Shown: one piece after another, positions 56,312 to 64,000 of the stretch | Layout: each line of letters starts with the position of its first letter | How positions within the stretch are numbered: the stretch's first letter is position 1 | NCBI GenBank assembly: GCA_021234155.1 | Contig: JAJEKV010000035.1 | Span: 8,942,779-9,006,778, forward strand | DNA: 64,000 nt | Reading direction: 5' to 3' | Source: Isoetes taiwanensis | Lineage: Eukaryota; Streptophyta; Lycopodiopsida; Isoetales; Isoetaceae | Made by a program: the position numbers and the translations under genes | Notes under the pieces: generated by a model | Told to the model about the DNA's origin: nothing | What the model saw: the letters and a program-made list of their open reading frames with translations, nothing else | Database searches by the model: none

Positions 56312-57062
56312 AAAGGATGGTATGCGGATCTTATAGAATGGATGAGGAAGTGGGGTCTAGACATTATACATCTACAAGAGAATCGTTCAAACATTAGAGG
56401 ATGGGTATGTGACCATCTCATTAGAAGGAATTGGAGGGTCCCGGAAACAAAAAAGAGTTTCTGAGAAAATACATAAACCCTACACTTCAAGCCAAACACC
56501 TTGAGGAGGAGAATCTGTCACGTGCGAGACCACCGGGATAAGGGCTGAGGCTTAGCTCTCATAGACTTGGGGTGGAAGTAGGGGCGTTGGAGTAATATTC
56601 CTCATGAATTGAGGTTTTGCATGGTATGCAATATGCAGAAGTTGAGGATGAGCTACATGCCCTCATAAGATGCCCTTCATATGAGGGAGGTTCGACATAA
56701 GTATAGCATACATTCAAACTCATTCTGGAGAATTCTTTGAATTGCACGGACATCAGGTGGAAAGTACCTAAAGGAGATCTTGCTGACCCATAGAGAACAC
56801 ACGTTGTTAAACAACAAGGGCATTAGTGCTACAGCGGAAGAGAGTTGGGAGGAGTCTAATGCATTTTTTATCGAGGATGCATTGGGATATCTTTTACAAT
56901 GTTGAGTGTACATATTGATAGGTCTCATAGACACGGTGATGCGGGCGTAATAAATACAACATTTCATTTCCCATTTCATTTCATTCTCTCTCTCTCTCTC
57001 TCCCCTCTCCTCTCCCTCTCCCTCTCCCTCTCCCTCTCCCTCTCCCTCCTCTCTCTCTCTCT
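56312..57062 (+). pseudogene. LINE-C C-terminus and CT tail, second copy
   Basis: It equals 22122-22838. Zinc-finger coding is visible but shifted (56600-56650). The 3' hairpin is corrupted: AGACC-TGGT-GGTCT has become AGACACGGTGATGCGG. The CT tract is longer here (about 56984-57062) and richer in CCCTCT. Confidence 0.8.
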
Positions 57063-57063
57063 C

Positions 57064-58380
57064 ATACACAACAACCTTGCTAGATAGTAAAAAGCAAACT
57101 TAGCACAGGTGAATTCTAAGTTGGTGGATTCTCATATTGATTGATGCTCATTACCGTGGTTTTATTATTATCTAATTGGTTGCTTATAGCCTCATAGTGT
57201 CAGCTAATAAAGAAAGATTGTGGAAGATTTTAATAATTCTCATCTCCTTTTGGTTGTCAGAAGGTGCAATGGAGAGAGAAGGAAAAGATCTGATAATAGA
57301 CCAGATTGAGGTAGTTGTGCTCATCTTGGATATAGTTGCTTAGTTTGCTCATTTTAAGCACCACAAAAATAGCCCAAAATATAGTTCAAGATTGTGGTTG
57401 TACACAAAATTCAAACCATTTAGCAATGATATATTTCGAGAATAGGCTTTTTGAATTTGCCCACACAAGCCAAATGCCCGTTAGCCAAAATAATGTGGAC
57501 CGCCAAATAATAACAAAAATACCAAAAAGCCTAAACCGGGCTGTGGAACCATACCAAATAGCTTGTGGATCATAGCCAAACAGATCTTTTGGATCATAGC
57601 CAAACATAGATTGCCGGATCATAGCTAGAGCTTGCGAATCATGGGCAAAGCTTTTGCTTTTGTTCGATTGATTTTGACCTGCATAGCGCCGGATCTTGGA
57701 TCATAGCTTGTGGATCATAGCATAGAGATTTGCGAATCATGGACAAGGCTTTTTGCTATATGTAGTGCCAATTTTGTTTGATTGATTTTTTATCTTGTGG
57801 ATTTGGTTCAATCCTTAGTCTCCTAACTTTTCATGGTTGTAAAAATGAAAAAAAATTGTCTTGAATGATAGTGGATTGTCATGAGGGGATTTGTTAAAGC
57901 ATGAGGAGAATGTGTGGATCCATCAAAGATCATGAAGTATTGGGGACCCGAAGGTGGAGAATAAACAATCCTATAGGCCGAGGGCTACGAAAAAAAAGAA
58001 GAAAAGGCTTTTACGAGCATTTCTGAGGAGCAATCTATGAGGAAAGAAGTCATGTTCAAAATGGGACGGGTTAGTCAAGTTATGGCTGTAGCATGGTTTT
58101 TAAATGATGTTAAAGGTAGGATATAGATTGGTTGAGTTTTTATAAGCATGCTTCAAAAAGAGGTCTTCAATGCTATGGAATCGGTTGGAGGCGGTTTGCG
58201 GGAAGATAAATGGGTACATATTTGAGAATTTTGCTACTACGGTAATAGGTTATAAGGACTTAAAACCCTAATGCCGTCATTTTAATATATAATTTAATTA
58301 TGGACATTCATTTGCAATAAGGATCTTGAACTAATGTTTAGATGATATGCCATTTACGTCTAAAAAGGGTTTAGAAAAAC
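57064..58380. other. Second copy of 22840-24165 (motif array, unknown frame)
   Basis: It contains the GGATCATAGC array at about 57555-57745 and the relic of the 131-codon frame at about 57840-58225. No new feature. Confidence 0.6.
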
Positions 58381-58389
58381 ATATTAAGT

Positions 58390-58489
58390 TTAGAAATTGG
58401 ACTTGTGCCAATTCCCTTCGTTGATAATTAGCAACGGATACAAAATATGGTGGAAGGTCAACACCAACCACTTTTTGCTCGGGAAAGAC
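58390..58489 (-). pseudogene. Methyltransferase exon fragment, second copy
   Basis: It reads KVVGVDLPPYFVSVANYQRR as in copy 1. The acceptor CCAG of copy 1 (CTGG on plus) is altered to CACGG, removing the AG. The same alteration is in the third copy at about 44897. Confidence 0.65.
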
Positions 58490-59216
58490 ACGGATAATAC
58501 ACAAAGTCGTAACAAATCGATAAAAATTACGAACACCGTATACTTGCCATTTATGTAATAATATATAGACATGCAACAAATCAAAATAAGCGGATAAATA
58601 ATGAGTAACTGATGGAGAGCAAAATGTGCTAAGTCGGTTCTTCATCCAATGTCCACCACTAATGCGAGAATACGATTTAACATATTACACATCTTTTCAT
58701 AATAGGAACATAACTTCTTATCACCATCAAGATCTATTTTTCTTCTCTACAATTGATTAAGCCCAAATGACCTAGTCTCATTAAAATTCTTGGTAGAAAA
58801 AGAAAGAGACTCTGATTTAAAGCCATGCATACGGATCAAATATATTTGCATGCCGCATTTCAAAGCTAGATCTATCTCTAGAGCTGCATCCCATGATAAA
58901 GTCTTCTTTCTAATGGGCATGAAAAAGCTTTTAAATATTCTTTTGCCAATAACAAAATCTACAACCTTACTTAGGGCTAAAGCGAGCTTTGAAGAATATA
59001 AATCTTGATTTTTTGTTTTTACTTACGGATATTGCAAATTGTTTTGGGTGCCCAAAACCATATTGAAGTACCACGCTCTATAATTATTTTGTTGAATCAT
59101 TTGCGACAAAATTTGGAAGAAAGCGGCGGGTTGCCTTATAGTGTCAGGGGTGTATTTACGTGTTTCCTATTTCATATTGGAGTTCATGGGAGACAAGTAC
59201 ACAGGGATGTTGTCGA

Positions 59217-59336
59217 GCCAATATGTAGCATTATAACAGGGGTTGTTTTGTATTTTGTACTTTTTTCCTAAGGTTTTTATATGATTTGATAATAGTATTC
59301 CATGAGGGCGTACTAATCGGTACATCTAGAGTGCAC
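59217..59336. repeat. Dispersed repeat, second copy (see 25014-25134)
   Basis: Same start (CAATATGTAGCATTATAACA) and end (TACATCTAGAGTGCAC) as the other copies. Confidence 0.7.
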
Positions 59337-59339
59337 ATC

Positions 59340-60560
59340 ACGCTCACTCCAAATTTAGTGGCATTTTCAATGGTCATACCTATGATTTTCTACATATCTG
59401 AAAATCAAACATCCGAGGCATCGAACAAAGGTATTTTAGGGTTTTTCGAGTTACATTTTCTTCTTCGGGGCTCGGGAAGGCAAAGCCAAAGGGCCACATC
59501 TCGAGACTCGGGATGATGATCGTCGGATGTTGTGATTCGTCTACAACACTTGAGTTCTTCGTCGCTGGAATCCTTGCATATGTCGGGTTGTGGGCGTGGT
59601 TGAGCTTGCTCCCTTTGTCGAGCGTTATCTTGAGGGAACATTGACCATCATGCTTTGTTTTTATCCCCTTTCTCGAGTTGCTTTCGTGCGGTTGAGAAGA
59701 CTACGGAGCAAGCGAGGGAAACAAAGGTAGAACACCCATCCGTCGACTTTTGTGTGGTGATGGGATGCGGGATCTGCTTTTACCACTTTTTTTTCCGGCC
59801 TGACTAATATCTTCATCTTGTTTCCTTCCGTTTCCTGATCGGACAAAAGGATGATAACTCGGCATCCATAGTTACAACTAGTTACAATCTCGCCCTGCGC
59901 CTTTTCTTCAAGCAGAACAAGCGAAGTTGTACAAAGCGAAGTTGTATGCAATAATTGTGGAGTTTTCAAGGTATTTTTTACGTATGATTCATTATGCATC
60001 TTCCAATGAGTTCTTAATGAAGTCACTAAATCTCTTTGGTTTTGTGGACACCTTCTTTGCGGTGCATTACAAGGAGCACATCAAGGTGTTGGCAGGGGCC
60101 ACTCTACTGCGTTCCGAGCTGCCTGAAAAAGCGGGCTCATTGCCTCCATTCATACGGTGCCCCACCATCTTCGCATCGAGGCGGGCATGGAGTTGGGGAG
60201 CCCCGCCGAGAACCCAGGCTCTGTCACGGTCTTTGTCAAGCGGGTGCCGTTGAGGATGAGTCTCACACTTTCGAGTTGCCCGTTGAGTCAGTTCGGGCGG
60301 ATCGCTCCCCCAAATGCAGTGGGCGTGCCTTGGGCTGATGAACACACCGTTGTGCCCAGGGTCATACATCCGGAGAGTCTGCCCGGACTGCGAGGTCACC
60401 TTGCCCCTTTGGGTCCGTACGACTAGGCACTACGGGGTGGTGCATATTTATATATATTGGGATGTTACGCATTTTATATGATTATACGGTTTATCGTGAG
60501 GTGATTCTTTGCCCGCAGTTTTTCCCTCGAAAACCCTTGGCGGGGGTTTTAATCAGGGCG
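59340..60560. other. Second copy of 25140-26400, no supported gene
   Basis: An open plus-strand frame at 59927-60253 (KAKLYAIIVEFSRYF, then VLAGATLLRSELPEKAG) looks protein-like and is more complete than in copy 1, but I do not recognise it. It may be part of the same gene as the zinc knuckle at 60700-60831. Confidence 0.4.
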
Positions 60561-60699
60561 GTAATCCGCTTCTTTGCGTTTTTTATTAGGTCCCATAGAC
60601 CGATTGGTCTCCGTGGACGATAAAAGTAACTTCCTTCCTTCCTTCCTTCTCTGGAACCATTATGCCGTAATTGTAAAACTGGTCATATTGCTAGTTTAT

Positions 60700-60831
60700 G
60701 TCGCAATGAACTTTGTTTGTAACATCTGCGGCAAGTACGGACACCTTGCAAAGGGTGTCAATACTTGTAACGATTTAAACCACCACAGCCACATTGCTCG
60801 TGATTGTCCTCAGCTAAGTACTTTTGATTAA
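60700..60831 (+). pseudogene. Zinc-knuckle protein fragment, better copy
   Basis: MNFVCNICGKYGHLAKG, then NTC, then SHIARDCPQLSTFD and a TAA. The pattern C-x2-C-x4-H-x5-C with a second partial knuckle (H-x4-C) resembles CCHC zinc knuckles of RNA- or DNA-binding proteins and of retroelement Gag proteins. The spacing of the first knuckle is off by one (GVNTC), perhaps from an indel. The gene context is unknown. Confidence 0.5.
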
Positions 60832-61577
60832 GTGCTTTTGGTTACTTGTTTTTGTGCATCAGGGTGTTGCCATTTTATTTCTTTGTCTGATTCCGATAAT
60901 CTTGCTCCTTTATGATCTTCAATTTCTTTTGTATACTTAGTTAGAAATGCCTCTTGCTTTAAAAGTCGGAAATGTAGCATCTGTAGTTACCAATGTAGTG
61001 GCTCTTGCTCTATAATGTTGCTATAGCCGGTTTTTTTCTGAGATGGAGTTTTTCATTTTTCATAGATATAAGCAAAAGTTGAAGATTTTTGATTTTTTGA
61101 GGGAGATGGATTCTAATATCAATAAGGATTCTCGTTTTGGTACAAATGAAAATCTCTATTGTATTGCTTGCAAGAATCTTTTGCCATTTATGTCTACATG
61201 AAAGAGATTAAATTATTGGAACAATATTCTTTGTGCAACTCACCCGGTTTACGTGATGGTTTCATCAAATATTTTATTATTCAATTTGGCTACATTTAAG
61301 AGCAAATCCTAGCATCCACATGTGAAGGCACTATTCAAGGTCGAGAAAAAACTTTTGATGTAGGAGTTGATAAAGAGACGATGATCTCTACTTAGTCTAC
61401 ATATCCTGATCAATAGATGCTTTATTTGCCATTTGAATTGACTTAACAACAAAAACCCCTACCCAAAGTCTAGTGACCAAGCATTAATGGGGACAATCAG
61501 GAAAATGTTAGTGTGGTGCCTTATATTTCTATAGTTCTTTAAAACTCCTAAAAATAATCATAGCTCCTCAAAAAAAA

Positions 61578-62011
61578 CTGCAGAAGGAAGTAAAAAATTC
61601 GGAGAGGAAAATAGTTATGTTCATTGATGAGATTCACATTGTTGTGGGCGCAGGTAAGCATCCATAGGGTCCCATTTTGTTTCTACTTATGAATTAGAAT
61701 CAGGTAATTTTCTGAAGGGAATATTATAGTGAGGAAAACATAATGTTAGAAAATTTTGGGAAGTTACAAAAAATCTTAAACATCATAGACCATCGCTGGA
61801 GCCCTTTAATAGACGAATGATGAAGGCATCAGCACGATCTTCTGATGCAACAACATGACAAGAATGATAGAGTCTCATGTTTGTAAGCTCGGAAAGAAGT
61901 AACAGCAAATGATATTGCCGAGGTTGTCAGCAAGTGGACTGGTATTCCTGTGTCCAGATTGCAGCAATCTGAAATGGAGAAGCTTCTCCACTTAGATGAA
62001 CAGCTTCATTT
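61578..62011 (+). pseudogene. ClpB/Hsp101-like fragment, second copy
   Basis: It is nearly identical to 28251-28683. Piece one is at 61578-61653 with the GTAAGC donor and piece two at about 61896-62011. The second piece reads [17 protein letters not shown], with the Pro that fits the family better than copy 1 (GISVS). Confidence 0.8.
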
Positions 62012-62164
62012 CAATAAATTAAACTTCCACATAACAAGCCTTTTCAATAAATTATACTTCCACATAATAAGTCTTTGCAAAACATGACCTTTTTTTTTCT
62101 GTTGTTTCATGTTGTGTTCAGACCAAATATTGGATGTTGTGTTCAACTATGGACCAAATATTGG

Positions 62165-62500
62165 ATGGACAGATAGATAGATACTTGTTTTAACGTCATG
62201 CCACTGGACAGATAGATAGATACTTGTTTTAACGTCATGCCACTAGGCAACATCCAACTGGACATGTGACCACACACTACACTACATTGCTCGGTTAGAT
62301 TGACAACATGTGACCACACACTACACTACATTGCTCGGTTAGATTGACAACATGTGACCACACACTACACTACATTGCCCACTTGACATTGCATCTGTGG
62401 AGCCCAGCAGTTCAGAGTGCAATTCTGAGCAGTTTTGAACTCGAGACCTGTAGTTGCTAGAACCAGTGTGTTACCACTAGACCAAACATCCAGACGTCAA
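62165..62500 (-). mobile_element. Minisatellites and tRNA-like SINE, second copy
   Basis: Short arrays lie at about 62165-62380. The SINE head at about 62385-62500 has minus-strand box A at 62468-62484 and box B at 62430-62444. Confidence 0.55.
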
Positions 62501-63297
62501 TGTGTATTAATTGATCCATTCAACTGTTTATATTACGCTTATTTCATGAAACAATTTTCAGTTGTGAAAACCACTATACAAAAGGAAAATGGCAGTATAT
62601 TTTGGAAGATAAAATACAATTTCCATGACTAGACCCATGCTTAACTTTTGTGGCATACCCGAAACTATAGGCGGTTTGCACGTCCATTTTCCATCAAATT
62701 TAACTTCCCCATGCGTATTTATTTTATTTTCTACTAACACAAATCTTGTTCCTCGTGGAACACGCCCTTTGCCAGTCGGCTACTCTTTCTCACAATTATT
62801 TTTTTTTGATGAATTCATTCAGTTGTGAGTGAGGAAAAAACATCTGTTCTTGTGGATTGCCAAAAGGCGAGGTTTCTCAGTTACACATTTGTTGTTACCA
62901 ACACATCTCTCTGTTCAAGAGCCTAGCCAAGGCTTGCTTGTTTTTGCAGTGCCCGTCCTCTCTGCTATATGATTTCTCAATCTTAAATATTATATCCAAC
63001 TCTTTGAATGTCTTGCCAATCGTCATTTTATGAACTTTCTGATAAGTCAGCTCAAGCAAACTTTGGACTTAAGTAATCTGCCATCTATACACAAAACCAG
63101 CCACCATTAAGCACCATGAATTAGGCACATAGGATTACAAAATAGTCTAAAAAGGTCAAAGAAGAAACAATACATAATCAAAAGTAGAGCCCTAAAATGG
63201 GTCAGAAGATGCACATAGAACACGCACTAATTAATGTATAAGACGAAGCAAAACTCTGATACCTCAACTGAAGATCTTAAAACCCTAATATAAAAAA

Positions 63298-63747
63298 CTA
63301 AACTAACCACGAAAAGCTTGAAGATGGTCGTCTTTTCGATGTCAAGGGATTTTCTCCGAGCTTAGCCGCATCAACATGATAATTATTGTACTCGAATACC
63401 TTTGCAAGAATTTTAGTTGAAATTATAAGCAAAGGGATTTTGTCAGCGCCCTCTTTTTGTTGGATCATATTTTTTATTAAGGGGGATTTAAAAGCTACGG
63501 CCTCTTCGAGCTCAAATATTTCTCCTTCCCAGCTTCGGACCTTGAGCTTCCTCATACAATTATTTTCCTCATCGCTACATTTATGCCTAAACCAATCGAG
63601 GCAACTGACCTTTGATGGTTTCACCATTTTGCTCTTGTCACCTTTATTACTTGTTCCTGCGCCGAGTTGGGGTTGACTATTAATCACAATCTCATGGCAG
63701 AAGAGACACTCGCACTTTGAGGCACATGATTTTGTTCCAAGTTTCAA
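63298..63747 (-). CDS. SKP1-like protein, open frame
   Basis: A 149-residue frame from ATG 63747. The N-terminal 65 residues are cysteine- and lysine-rich (CASKCECLFCHEIV, DWFRHKCSDEENNC) and unlike SKP1. Then KLKVRSWEGEIFELEEAVAF, SPLIKNMIQQK, IPLLIISTKILAKVFEY and HVDAAK follow the SKP1 POZ fold closely (family pattern DGE-FEVEEAVA-S-TIKHMIE, IPLPNVTSKIL-KVIEY). The C-terminal SKP1 dimer/F-box-binding domain is missing; the end (TSKRRPSSSFSWLV) does not match. It could be an odd SKP1-like adaptor, a BTB-type relative, or the first exon of a longer gene. It is open here and broken in copy 1. Confidence 0.6.
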   Translation of the reverse strand: MKLGTKSCASKCECLFCHEIVINSQPQLGAGTSNKGDKSKMVKPSKVSCLDWFRHKCSDEENNCMRKLKVRSWEGEIFELEEAVAFKSPLIKNMIQQKEGADKIPLLIISTKILAKVFEYNNYHVDAAKLGENPLTSKRRPSSSFSWLV

Positions 63748-64000
63748 TTTTGAATCTTCAAATATCGAACAACAAACCTAACTAGCACCAATATGAATAC
63801 GACACTTATAGTGTTTTTTCAACCTTAGATCATGTCATATTATATTTTCCTTTAGGATCCCGTGCAAATGCAGTTTCAACAACTGTGCAGGTTATTCATT
63901 GTAATCCCGATCATCTATATTATGCTGTTCATTTGGTGGATGTAAATTTGTTGGAGTGTCGTTATATAGCAGCCAGTTATAAATGTTTGAGGCGTTTTTT

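Noticed and set aside
60574-60831. Retrotransposon Gag because of the zinc knuckle
   Set aside because: No protease, integrase, RT or LTR lies nearby, so only a zinc-knuckle fragment is supported.

Overview
The window is nuclear DNA of a land plant. It holds host-type gene pieces with GT-AG introns (TOPLESS-like, ClpB/Hsp101-like, SKP1-like, CPL4-like phosphatase, LysM, PPR) and L1-type LINEs. The large, repeat-rich, low-gene-density layout and the style of the LINE proteins suggest a homosporous fern or another large-genome non-flowering plant; that assignment is a judgement, not proven. There are no bacterial operons, no CRISPR and no rRNA. Layout, left to right. 1-2735: a LINE (LINE-A) with a reverse-transcriptase fragment, split by about 1.4 kb of foreign repeat. 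2736-5172: a 5'-truncated LINE (LINE-B) with an open RT and C-terminal zinc-finger frame. 5255-5763: a MITE. 5768-9838 plus 22122-22838: a third LINE (LINE-C) with ORF1, endonuclease and RT, cut in two by a 12.3-kb DNA transposon at 9839-22121. The transposon has 25-bp terminal inverted repeats, a 4-bp target duplication, a leftward DUF7869-type transposase gene, a divergent rightward cargo gene ending in an FCP1-homology (NIF) phosphatase-like domain, and many internal 24-30 bp palindromes. 22840-38100: a low-density stretch with fragments of unrelated host genes on both strands, a tRNA-like SINE, a foldback element and a 2.67-kb tandem duplication. 38546-39658: the best intact host gene, a CPL4-like RNA polymerase II CTD phosphatase with a BRCT domain, followed by a decayed second copy at 42565-43450. 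At about 44977 a second copy of everything from 10617 onward begins and runs to the window end, so the window carries a 34-kb direct tandem duplication whose second copy is incomplete. The two copies differ in an odd way. Many differences fall at CAG and CTG triplets (CTG to ACG, TTTG or CCG; CAG to CGG or lost) and are neither simple C-to-T decay nor random. This looks like context-dependent consensus error, possibly in CHG-methylated DNA, so many frameshifts called here may be technical. How the parts work together: most of the window is mobile DNA nested in mobile DNA. LINE-C inserted first, the 12.3-kb transposon landed inside it, and the whole block was later duplicated. The CPL4-like gene is the only confident complete host coding sequence; a SKP1-like frame at 63298-63747 is open in the second copy only.
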